Shown here piece after piece: positions 6,535-13,697 of a stretch of 18,024 nt of DNA. A program made the position numbers and the translations under genes. Origin of the DNA: JALRAP01 sp046302815 (GTDB taxonomy: Bacteria; Bacteroidota; Bacteroidia; AKYH767-A; OLB10); assembly GCA_046302815.1 (NCBI GenBank), contig JBKCHO010000027.1, forward strand, positions 1 to 18,024, read 5' to 3'. The notes under the pieces are model-generated. The model did no database searches, was not told the DNA's origin, and saw nothing but the letters and a program-made list of their open reading frames with translations. The stretch's first letter is position 1. The number at the start of each line of letters is the position of its first letter.

Positions 6535-7230
6535 TTACTTATTGATCTCGATAAAGCGCTCTATATCCCGCACCAATCCGAATACAATGATTGTGTCTGA
6601 TTCAATTAGCACCGTCTCGGAATTAGGAACACCCAAAATGTGACACTCCTTCACAACTTCACCGTCTTTTATCACTTCGGTTTCACGTTTGAGCGTGATG
6701 AGATTCAAATTGTATTTGCTACGCAAATTGATATCGCCGAGGGTACGGTTGGCAATGGACCTTGGTGTTTTAACTTCCACGATCTCATAATTATCCGGCA
6801 AAAGCAATGATGTAAGGATATTGGGATTCAGCAAGCGCTCGGCTACTGCGAGCCCAACATCGTTTTCAGGAGAAAGGATTTCGGTAACTCCTATTTTTTC
6901 GAGTATCATTCGTTGGTGCTTTCCATTGGCACGCGCCATGATGCGCTTCACCTTCAATTCCAATAGCTGCACGATACAAAGCATGAGTGCTTCGAAATCC
7001 TCGCCGATAGCCACCACCACCGCATCCATCTCATGCACATTGTGCGAACGCAACAATTTGATATCGGTTGCATCCATACATACCGCATAGGACACATCTT
7101 CTTTGATATCTTCTATATGCTCTTCACTGCTATCAATTGCCAAAACCTCCGCTCCCCTCAGCGCCAGCGTGCGTGCAATTGCATTTCCAAACTGACCAAG
7201 ACCGATAACTGCGAATTTGTATTGCGACAT
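6535..7230 (-). CDS. ktrA: Ktr potassium uptake regulatory subunit (RCK/TrkA family)
   Basis: 231-residue cytosolic gating subunit for a Ktr-type potassium channel. A ring of such subunits binds ATP/ADP (and often c-di-AMP in the C-domain) and opens the KtrB membrane pore. Visible: N-terminal Rossmann fold with VIGLGQFG (Gly-x-Gly-x-x-Gly, residues about 8-15) and the acidic end of the second strand AIDSSEEH for the nucleotide ribose; TrkA-C domain from about 145 to the end (EVKTPRSIANRTLGDINLR onward). Length is normal for KtrA; TrkA proper is about twice as long. The membrane partner ktrB is not next to it: upstream is a sulfur amino-acid enzyme (53-bp gap) and downstream is an unknown lipoprotein. 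Three tandem 7-bp repeats lie directly before the start codon. Confidence 0.92.
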   Translation of the reverse strand: MSQYKFAVIGLGQFGNAIARTLALRGAEVLAIDSSEEHIEDIKEDVSYAVCMDATDIKLLRSHNVHEMDAVVVAIGEDFEALMLCIVQLLELKVKRIMARANGKHQRMILEKIGVTEILSPENDVGLAVAERLLNPNILTSLLLPDNYEIVEVKTPRSIANRTLGDINLRSKYNLNLITLKRETEVIKDGEVVKECHILGVPNSETVLIESDTIIVFGLVRDIERFIEINK

Positions 7231-7232
7231 TG

Positions 7233-7253
7233 CGATTGACGATTTACGATTGA
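7233..7253 (-). repeat. Three tandem heptamers just before the ktrA start
   Basis: CGATTGA, CGATTTA and CGATTGA on the plus strand follow one another without gaps (TCAATCG/TAAATCG on the sense strand of ktrA), ending two bases before its ATG. It could be a slippage-prone tract or a binding site in the leader. Nothing shows its role. Confidence 0.6.
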
Positions 7254-7283
7254 ATTTTAGGTGTTATGATTCTGCCACTAATA

Positions 7284-8429
7284 TTATTTTACCTCCAACG
7301 CTTGTTTTAGGTCTTCGACTAAATCCTCCACATCCTCTATTCCCACACTAAGACGGATGAGGGAGTCGGATACTCCTGACTTCTCTCGCTCGGCCTTAGG
7401 TATACTTGCATGGGTCATGCTGGCAGGATGTCCTATCAGGGATTCCACTCCACCCAACGATTCGGCTAGAGAAAACACTTTCGTGGATGCCGCCATGCGG
7501 AAGGCCTCCTCCATTGAGTCGCCTTTCATCGTGAAGGAAATCATGCCTCCGAAATCACGCATCTGTGATTTAGCAATGGCATGGTTTGGATGATCTTCAA
7601 AGCCTGGCCAATGCACTTTTGCGATGCGAGGATGTTGTCGCAAAAAATGTGCAATCTCCCTGCCGTTTTTACAATGCGCTTGCATGCGCACATGCAAGGT
7701 TTTAAGTCCGCGTAATACCAAGAAGCTGTCCATAGGACCAGGAACGGGTCCACACGAATTGGTGATGAAAGCCAACTCTTCATGCACCTTGTCATCGTTC
7801 GTACAAACCGCACCCATAACCACATCAGAGTGACCGCCCAAGTATTTCGTAGCAGAGTGCATCACCATAGTGGCACCCAACTCAAGCGGATTTTGCAGGT
7901 AAGGTGAGGCGAATGTATTATCAACAACCAGCATCAAACCATGCTCTTTGGCAATGGAGGCGCATGCTCGGATGTCGATGATTTTCATCAGCGGGTTGGT
8001 CGGAGTCTCCACCCAAAGCATTTTCGTTTTACTGTTCACATGCTTTCGGATGTCTTGTGCATCGTGCATGTTTACGAAGTGGAAAACGATTCCGTAATGG
8101 GCAAACACCTTAGTGAACATTCTATATGATCCACCATACAAGTCATCGGTGGCAATCACCTCGTCGCCCGGACGAAGCATCTTGATGATGGTATCTTCAG
8201 CTCCTTGACCGGAGGAAAAACACAATGCATGCTTGGCTCCCTCCAAAGAAGCAATGCACTTCTCTAGAGCAACACGGGTTGGATTTTTTCCCCTCGCGTA
8301 AGCATATCCTTTGTGCTTACCGGGAGATTCCTGAACATAGGTTGATGTTTGATATATAGGGGTCATAATGGCCCCAGTGGATGGATCGGGCTCTTGGCCT
8401 GCGTGGATCGCGCGTGTGGCGAATTTCAT
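7284..8429 (-). CDS. Cystathionine gamma-synthase or gamma-lyase (PLP enzyme)
   Basis: 381-residue fold-type I PLP enzyme of the Cys/Met metabolism family, acting in transsulfuration in the cytosol: joining cysteine to an activated homoserine, or cleaving cystathionine. Visible: YAYARGKNPTR with Tyr44 and Arg46 that bind PLP phosphate of the neighbouring subunit; FSSGQGA; DDLYGG; VVDNTFASP with Asp170 to the pyridine nitrogen; SATKYLGGHSD with the Schiff-base Lys195; SLGGVESLIGHPASMTHASIP near the C-terminus. Length is normal. The MTHASIP segment resembles gamma-lyases and the VESL(I) segment occurs in both, so synthase versus lyase is undecided and no gene symbol is given. It diverges from dxs. 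The -7 box TACCTTTG lies 21 bases upstream, leaving no room for a SAM riboswitch. Confidence 0.93.
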   Translation of the reverse strand: MKFATRAIHAGQEPDPSTGAIMTPIYQTSTYVQESPGKHKGYAYARGKNPTRVALEKCIASLEGAKHALCFSSGQGAEDTIIKMLRPGDEVIATDDLYGGSYRMFTKVFAHYGIVFHFVNMHDAQDIRKHVNSKTKMLWVETPTNPLMKIIDIRACASIAKEHGLMLVVDNTFASPYLQNPLELGATMVMHSATKYLGGHSDVVMGAVCTNDDKVHEELAFITNSCGPVPGPMDSFLVLRGLKTLHVRMQAHCKNGREIAHFLRQHPRIAKVHWPGFEDHPNHAIAKSQMRDFGGMISFTMKGDSMEEAFRMAASTKVFSLAESLGGVESLIGHPASMTHASIPKAEREKSGVSDSLIRLSVGIEDVEDLVEDLKQALEVK

Positions 8430-8450
8430 TTCAAAGGATGTTTAACATGG

Positions 8451-8458
8451 CAAAGGTA
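8451..8458 (-). promoter_or_regulatory. -7 box TACCTTTG for the cystathionine enzyme gene
   Basis: Perfect TAnnTTTG consensus on the minus strand, 21 bases before the ATG at 8429, giving a predicted leader under 20 nt. The nearest TTG upstream is at 13-bp spacing, shorter than usual, so the -33 part is unclear. Confidence 0.55.
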
Positions 8459-8615
8459 GAATGATTATAGCCAATGGGAATGATACTCATAGCAATTATG
8501 AACACTCCAAGCTGAATTAAAAACATACGCTTCAACATAAATCAAAACTGAATGCGTTTTTCACTTGTTTAATCCCTTTGTATCCTAACTTAAACATTTA
8601 ACCCCTTAAAAATCT

Positions 8616-8623
8616 TAACTTTG
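8616..8623 (+). promoter_or_regulatory. -7 box TAACTTTG for dxs
   Basis: Perfect TAnnTTTG consensus. An in-frame ATG at 8630 follows after only six bases and the preferred ATG at 8648 after 24. No clear -33 TTTG was found at 19-21 bp. Confidence 0.6.
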
Positions 8624-8647
8624 CGATACATGCCCCCTAGTCCCAAC

Positions 8648-10567
8648 ATGGAAATCAAAGCAGGTCCACTGTTAAACGAAATCAACGAACCCGCCGATTT
8701 GCGTCTGCTGAAGCAGGAGCAACTCAAACAGGTTTGTGATGAGTTGCGTCAATATATCATTGATATCGTGTCAGTTAATGGCGGCCATTTTGGTGCCAGC
8801 CTGGGCGTTGTCGAGCTAACAGTAGCTATTCACTACGCCTTCAACACTCCTTACGACCAGCTAGTTTGGGATGTAGGGCACCAGGCCTATGGTCATAAGA
8901 TTTTAACCGGCAGAAGAAAGGTTTTTCATACAAACCGCATTTACAAAGGCATCTCTGGTTTCCCTAAAAGGTCTGAGAGTGAGTATGATACATTTGGCGT
9001 AGGTCACTCATCAACCTCCATTTCTGCCGCATTGGGTATGGCTGTGGCATCCCGCATACAGGGCGACCGTGAACGGCAGCATGTTGCTGTAATTGGCGAT
9101 GGTGCCATGACAGCGGGGTTGGCCTTCGAAGGGCTAAACCATGGAGGCGTGGAAGATTCCAACCTGTTGGTGGTATTGAACGACAACTGTATGAGCATCG
9201 ACCCGAATGTGGGTGCTTTGAAAGAATACCTTACTGATGTAACCACTTCGCACACCTACAACCGTGTGAAAGATGAGATTTGGAACATTCTTGGAAAAAT
9301 CTCCAAGTTTGGACCCAATGCGCAGTCCATAGCACAAAAAGTAGAGAACGCCATCAAGTCCGCTGTTCTCAAACACAGCAACCTATTTGAATCGTTGCGC
9401 TTCCGCTACTTCGGACCTATAGATGGCCACGATGTAAACCATTTGGTTAAAGTGATGAACGATCTTAGAGACATCCCTGGTCCGAAAATCCTGCATTGTG
9501 TTACCGTTAAAGGTAAAGGATACGAACTCGCCGAAAAAGATCAAACCAAATGGCATGCCCCCGGTTTGTTCGATAAAGTTACCGGAGAGATTTTCAAGCC
9601 AACCGTTGAAAAACCACAGCCTCCCAAATACCAGGATGTATTCGGTCACACTTTGGTTGAGCTTGCGCAGATGAATGAAAAAATCGTTGGCGTTACACCC
9701 GCTATGCCTTCAGGCTCTTCGATGAACATCATGATGAAGGCGTTCCCAGAACGATCTTTCGATGTGGGTATCGCAGAACAACATGCAGTGACCTTCTCAG
9801 CTGGAATGGCTACACGCGGTCTCGTACCATTCTGCAACATCTACTCGTCCTTCATGCAACGGGCATACGACCAAGTGGTACATGATGTGGCACTTCAAAA
9901 CCTGCCAGTGGTTTTTTGTTTAGATCGAGGTGGGTTGGCTGGGGCCGATGGACCAACACACCACGGCACATTTGACTTCGCTTTCTTCCGTTGCATTCCC
10001 AATATGGTGGTTTCGGCTCCTATGAATGAGGAAGAGCTTCGTAACTTGATGTTTACCGCATCCACCCACAATGGTCCTTTCTCTATACGCTATCCTCGTG
10101 GAAACGGTGTGATGGTAGAATGGAGAACTCCACTTAAGCAAATTCCTGTTGGCAAAGGCCGAAAGGTCCGCGACGGAGAAGAAGTTGCTATTTTGACTAT
10201 TGGGCATCCCGGAAATTTTGCCGTTGAGGCCTGTAAGCGATTGGAAAAAGAAGGTTTCAGCCCAGCACACTATGATATGCGTTTCGTAAAGCCTATCGAT
10301 GAGGAAATGCTGCATGAGGTCTTCAAGAAATTTTCAAAAATCATTACCGTGGAAGATCATTCCTTGCAAGGCGGATTCGGAAGCGCCGTTGCCGAATTCA
10401 TGATCGACCATGGATATACAGCACAAATCAGCCGTCTCGGTATTCCAGATCGATTTATCGAGCATGGAGAACAGAAAGAGTTGTATGACGAGTGCGGTTT
10501 TGATGCCAAGGCTATTGTTCAGGCTGTTCACCATTTGGCAGCATCCGCTGTGGAGTCGGTTGCTTGA
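8648..10567 (+). CDS. dxs: 1-deoxy-D-xylulose-5-phosphate synthase
   Basis: 639-residue cytosolic thiamine-diphosphate enzyme that condenses pyruvate with glyceraldehyde 3-phosphate, the entry step of the MEP pathway to isoprenoids. It supplies DXP for isoprenoids, including the menaquinone side chain, and for thiamine or PLP synthesis where present. Visible: GHQAYGHKILTGRR; the ThDP/Mg motif GDGAMTAG (Asp151) followed by the LNDNCMSID segment; GPIDGHD; KGKGYELAE; the catalytic-glutamate segment GIAEQHAVT (Glu377); DRGGLAGADGPTHHG. Length and domain order are normal for the family. The frame is open back to a TTG at 8621, which lies inside the -7 box; ATG 8630 would add six residues (MPPSPN). 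I prefer 8648 because M-E-I-K-x-G-x-LL matches the usual DXS N-terminus. The gene stands alone, with its own promoter. Confidence 0.97.
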   Translation: MEIKAGPLLNEINEPADLRLLKQEQLKQVCDELRQYIIDIVSVNGGHFGASLGVVELTVAIHYAFNTPYDQLVWDVGHQAYGHKILTGRRKVFHTNRIYKGISGFPKRSESEYDTFGVGHSSTSISAALGMAVASRIQGDRERQHVAVIGDGAMTAGLAFEGLNHGGVEDSNLLVVLNDNCMSIDPNVGALKEYLTDVTTSHTYNRVKDEIWNILGKISKFGPNAQSIAQKVENAIKSAVLKHSNLFESLRFRYFGPIDGHDVNHLVKVMNDLRDIPGPKILHCVTVKGKGYELAEKDQTKWHAPGLFDKVTGEIFKPTVEKPQPPKYQDVFGHTLVELAQMNEKIVGVTPAMPSGSSMNIMMKAFPERSFDVGIAEQHAVTFSAGMATRGLVPFCNIYSSFMQRAYDQVVHDVALQNLPVVFCLDRGGLAGADGPTHHGTFDFAFFRCIPNMVVSAPMNEEELRNLMFTASTHNGPFSIRYPRGNGVMVEWRTPLKQIPVGKGRKVRDGEEVAILTIGHPGNFAVEACKRLEKEGFSPAHYDMRFVKPIDEEMLHEVFKKFSKIITVEDHSLQGGFGSAVAEFMIDHGYTAQISRLGIPDRFIEHGEQKELYDECGFDAKAIVQAVHHLAASAVESVA

Positions 10568-10616
10568 CCAACTCAATGCTTTAATTGTCAAATAATTGCA
10601 ACGAAAACCGCCACCC

Positions 10617-10649
10617 TATTGCAATCCTGTGGTTGAATTACTATCTTTA
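10617..10649 (+). promoter_or_regulatory. Promoter of the small exported protein gene
   Basis: TATTG (10617-10621), a 20-bp spacer and TATCTTTA (10642-10649) form a good Bacteroidota -33/-7 pair with one mismatch in the -7 box. The predicted leader to the ATG at 10678 is about 25 nt and A-rich, without a Shine-Dalgarno sequence. Confidence 0.6.
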
Positions 10650-10677
10650 AGGTTCTGAAAACCAAAAAACATTAACA

Positions 10678-11127
10678 ATGAAATACTTCAGCATCCTGGT
10701 TGTTTTGTCGGCTTTCCTGATCACAGGAAACGCTCAAGCGCAAAACGCTTCCCGCCTCAATGGTAAAGCATTTTGGTACATGATGAAAAATGTAGATGGT
10801 ACCGGTGAGGAGATTCATGACAACATCCGTTTCAGCGATAACATCATGTATTCCGATTTGGCAGGAGCAAATGCCCGCACCAAACCCGCCAAAGTATCAG
10901 AGAGAAACAATGGTGAGTCCTCTTCGTTCGTAACAACAGTTACCGATGCCAATGGCAATGAACTCCGCTACGAGTGCTCAGTGGAGGGTAATTCCATCAT
11001 GGGTAATGTGAGTATGAAAAAAGCGGATGGTACAGTTAGCGAAATGGTTCTGCGTGGCATGACACAGGAAGAGTTCCTTCGCATCAAAAAAATGAAGGAC
11101 GATTATACCAAGAGCCAGTCCAAGTAA
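10678..11127 (+). CDS. Small exported protein of unknown function
   Basis: 149-residue secreted or periplasmic protein. Residues 1-22 are a classical Sec signal peptide (MKYFSILVVLSAFL, ending A-Q-A before QN). The mature part of about 127 residues is hydrophilic, with regularly spaced strand-like segments (KAFWYMMKN, SSSFVTTVTD, LRYECSVEG, GNVSMKK) that suggest a small beta-sandwich or lipocalin-like fold, and a Lys-rich C-terminal helix. It has one Cys and no lipobox or T9SS tail. It is a single-gene unit with its own promoter and a strong intrinsic terminator, so it is likely expressed independently of dxs. I do not recognise the family. Confidence 0.8.
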   Translation: MKYFSILVVLSAFLITGNAQAQNASRLNGKAFWYMMKNVDGTGEEIHDNIRFSDNIMYSDLAGANARTKPAKVSERNNGESSSFVTTVTDANGNELRYECSVEGNSIMGNVSMKKADGTVSEMVLRGMTQEEFLRIKKMKDDYTKSQSK

Positions 11128-11150
11128 GGTTCTTGCCCCTCTTATCCCAC

Positions 11151-11180
11151 AAAAGCCGCCAACTTCTGGCGGCTTTTTTT
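11151..11180 (+). terminator. Strong intrinsic terminator after the small exported protein gene
   Basis: AAAAGCCGCC-AACTTCT-GGCGGCTTTTTTT: a perfect 10-bp stem with a 7-base loop and a run of seven T. It lies 24 bases after the stop codon and separates this gene from the next promoter. Confidence 0.92.
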
Positions 11181-11205
11181 ATGTCATGAATTCGAGGAAC
11201 AGCAA

Positions 11206-11213
11206 TACCTTTG
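11206..11213 (+). promoter_or_regulatory. -7 box TACCTTTG directly before the DUF5686 gene
   Basis: Perfect TAnnTTTG consensus with its last base seven bases before the ATG at 11221. If transcription starts at the usual distance, the leader is only a few bases long. No -33 TTTG was found. Confidence 0.55.
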
Positions 11214-11220
11214 CATATTC

Positions 11221-13686
11221 ATGAGAGCCTTTCAAATTCTGGTTGCCTTAAATCTCTTGCTATCGACACTGTCTTCGCTAGCAGCGAATTTTATTTCAGG
11301 CAAGGTTACAGGTGAAGGCGGTGCTCCTCTTCCTTTTGCCGGAGTTTATGTGAACGGCACCACCAAGGGAACAACAACCAATGCTGACGGATATTACCGG
11401 TTGGAGATTGATGCCACTGCCAGTGAACTGGTGTTCCGTTATATTGGATACAAGACGAAAGTCGTAGCCATTGCCAAATCGCAAGAGCGTGAAATCAACA
11501 TGGATGTAGTGCTTGAGCCGGAATCCTATTCATTAGGCGAAATTCAAATCAAAGCCGATGCAGAGGACCCCGCTTACGGAATCATCCGTAAAGCAATTGC
11601 AAGCCGAAAAAAACACGAGAACCCAGCCAAATCCTATTCGTGCCAAGCCTATGTGAAGGGACTACAACGGCTCACCAAATATCCTAAGAAGCTATTCGGA
11701 CAGGAAATACAACTAGATGCCTTCATTGATACAGCAACGGGTATCGTATACCTGTCGGAGTCTGTTGCCTTGCTGGAGTTTGAAAAACCCGACAAAACAA
11801 AAGAAACCATGCTGTCATCCAAAGTAAGTGGCAACAACAGGTCTTTTTCATTCAACCAGGCTTCAGAAATGCCTGTGAACATATATGACAACATTATCCA
11901 AATTGCGAATCTAAGCCCAAGAGGATTTATTTCGCCGATATCTTCAGGAGCTTTCACATACTACGATTACCGTTTGGATGGCTCCTACTTGGAAGATGGT
12001 GTTTGGATCAACCGTATAGAAGTGCTTCCCAAAAGAAAATCGGATCCTGTTTTCTCAGGATACATTTACATCCAAGATGGGGCATGGCGTGTGCACAGCT
12101 TCGATCTACTGTTGAAAAAGGATGCTCAAATCCAATTCGTAGATTCAATTCGCATCAATCAGATTTACATTCCAGCCGACAAAGAAGGCAAAATATGGAT
12201 GGCAGGAACCGTCAATTATATTTTTGCATTCGGTGCATTCGGTTTCGAAGGCAACGGAAGCTTTGTGTCGGTCTACTCCCAATATGAACTGAACAAGCCT
12301 TTCGGCAAGAGATACTTCAAAGGGGATGTTTTGAAAATAGAACAAGGCGCCAATGAAAAAGACACGACCTATTGGGAAAGCACCAGACCCATTCCGCTGA
12401 CAGACGAGGAGCAGCGCGACTATGAATATCGCGACAGCATGCAAACCATCAAAGAGTCGAAGCCTTACTTGGACTCTCTTGACAGAAAAGCAAATCGATT
12501 CGCCATTGGCAAGATTTTCACAGGGTATGTCTACAATGATCGCTATCGAAAAACCACTTATGCGATTCCGGGTTTGATTGATAACATTCAATACAACACC
12601 GTGGAGGGTTTGAATGCAGGCGTAGGCGTTGACATATCCAAGCGTCCGGACAACAATAAGGATACGGATATTGGAATCAAGTTTAGGTATGGTGTGGTAA
12701 ATGAAAAGTGGAACGCGACAGCCTCCTATCGTCATGTTTTCGCACCTAAGATGTTTGGCGCTTGGTCGGCTGAAGGTGGAAGCGACTTGGTACAATTCAA
12801 TGGAAGTAATCCGATTTCGGCACTGATTAATACTAGCTACACACTTATAGACGGGCGCAATTACATGAAGCTCTACAATAAGGATTTCTTAAAAGCATCC
12901 ATTCGAGTTGAGCCGTTGAACGGCATTCGCCTGAGTTATGGAATGGAGTATGCCTGGAGGTCGCCTGTAAAAAATCAATCTTTCGAAACATGGGCGCGTT
13001 CGAAACAATTTACCATCAACAATCCCCCCTTCGTTGGATTGAGCGATTCCGGATTCGTAAAAAGTGCATCGCTTATTTACAGAGTGGGCATGCGCATCCG
13101 CATCAAGCAAAAGTATGTTGACCGCCCTGATTTGAAATATATCGTCGGTTCAAAATTCCCAACCATTTCCGCCAACTACACTTCCGCCATTCCGCATGGT
13201 GGTGTATTGGATGCCGACTATGGATTAATTAGGCTTGGAATAGAGGACGAGGTCTCCCTTGGTATGGCTGGCAGACTATCTTACAATGTGGTACACGGCA
13301 GATATTTATATGCCCGTCAAACCCAATTCATGGATTTGTTCCATTTCAATGGAAACCGAACGGTGTTATCCGAATTCGCACCTGAGCGGTTCGAGTTGTT
13401 AGACTACTATACCTACAGTACAACCAATCCGTTTTTGGCTATATACATGGAGCATGCGTTCGGAGGACTTTTCCTGAACAAGATTCCTGGCATTCGTAAA
13501 CTCAAGTTGAATGAAATTGCAGGAGCACGCATGCTACAAATGGAAGGCATTGATGAACATATTGAATTTTCCTTTGGTGTGGAAAAGCTTGGGGTGTTCC
13601 GTGCCGATTTTGTGATGTCGCTGGGCGATAATGGGGTTGCCAAAACCGGTTTTGTTTTGGGGATCAAGCGCACATTCGGCAGATAA
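11221..13686 (+). CDS. DUF5686 outer-membrane protein with carboxypeptidase-regulatory-like domain
   Basis: 821-residue outer-membrane protein. Residues 1-22 form a signal peptide. Residues about 25-110 are a carboxypeptidase D regulatory-like beta-sandwich (FISGKVTGEGGAPLPFAGVYVNGTTKGTTTNADGYY in order), the N-terminal domain shared with SusC-like proteins. Residues from about 118 (DPAYGIIRKAIASRKK, then NPAKSYSCQAYVKG) are the DUF5686 region, which ends as a large predicted beta-barrel. It has no TonB box or plug domain, so it is not a SusC transporter. The family is common in Bacteroidota and its role is not established. It leads a probable two-gene operon with the L,D-transpeptidase 11 bp downstream, suggesting an envelope assembly or remodelling context. 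Confidence 0.9.
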   Translation: MRAFQILVALNLLLSTLSSLAANFISGKVTGEGGAPLPFAGVYVNGTTKGTTTNADGYYRLEIDATASELVFRYIGYKTKVVAIAKSQEREINMDVVLEPESYSLGEIQIKADAEDPAYGIIRKAIASRKKHENPAKSYSCQAYVKGLQRLTKYPKKLFGQEIQLDAFIDTATGIVYLSESVALLEFEKPDKTKETMLSSKVSGNNRSFSFNQASEMPVNIYDNIIQIANLSPRGFISPISSGAFTYYDYRLDGSYLEDGVWINRIEVLPKRKSDPVFSGYIYIQDGAWRVHSFDLLLKKDAQIQFVDSIRINQIYIPADKEGKIWMAGTVNYIFAFGAFGFEGNGSFVSVYSQYELNKPFGKRYFKGDVLKIEQGANEKDTTYWESTRPIPLTDEEQRDYEYRDSMQTIKESKPYLDSLDRKANRFAIGKIFTGYVYNDRYRKTTYAIPGLIDNIQYNTVEGLNAGVGVDISKRPDNNKDTDIGIKFRYGVVNEKWNATASYRHVFAPKMFGAWSAEGGSDLVQFNGSNPISALINTSYTLIDGRNYMKLYNKDFLKASIRVEPLNGIRLSYGMEYAWRSPVKNQSFETWARSKQFTINNPPFVGLSDSGFVKSASLIYRVGMRIRIKQKYVDRPDLKYIVGSKFPTISANYTSAIPHGGVLDADYGLIRLGIEDEVSLGMAGRLSYNVVHGRYLYARQTQFMDLFHFNGNRTVLSEFAPERFELLDYYTYSTTNPFLAIYMEHAFGGLFLNKIPGIRKLKLNEIAGARMLQMEGIDEHIEFSFGVEKLGVFRADFVMSLGDNGVAKTGFVLGIKRTFGR

Positions 13687-13697
13687 CCCCATTTTTC

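Noticed and set aside
8430..8647. SAM or TPP riboswitch in the divergent gap before the cystathionine enzyme and dxs genes
   Set aside because: Predicted leaders are under about 25 nt on both sides and no riboswitch core pairing was seen.
11221..13686. SusC/TonB-dependent transporter
   Set aside because: It has the N-terminal carboxypeptidase-like domain but no plug domain, and no SusD gene follows; it matches the DUF5686 layout instead.
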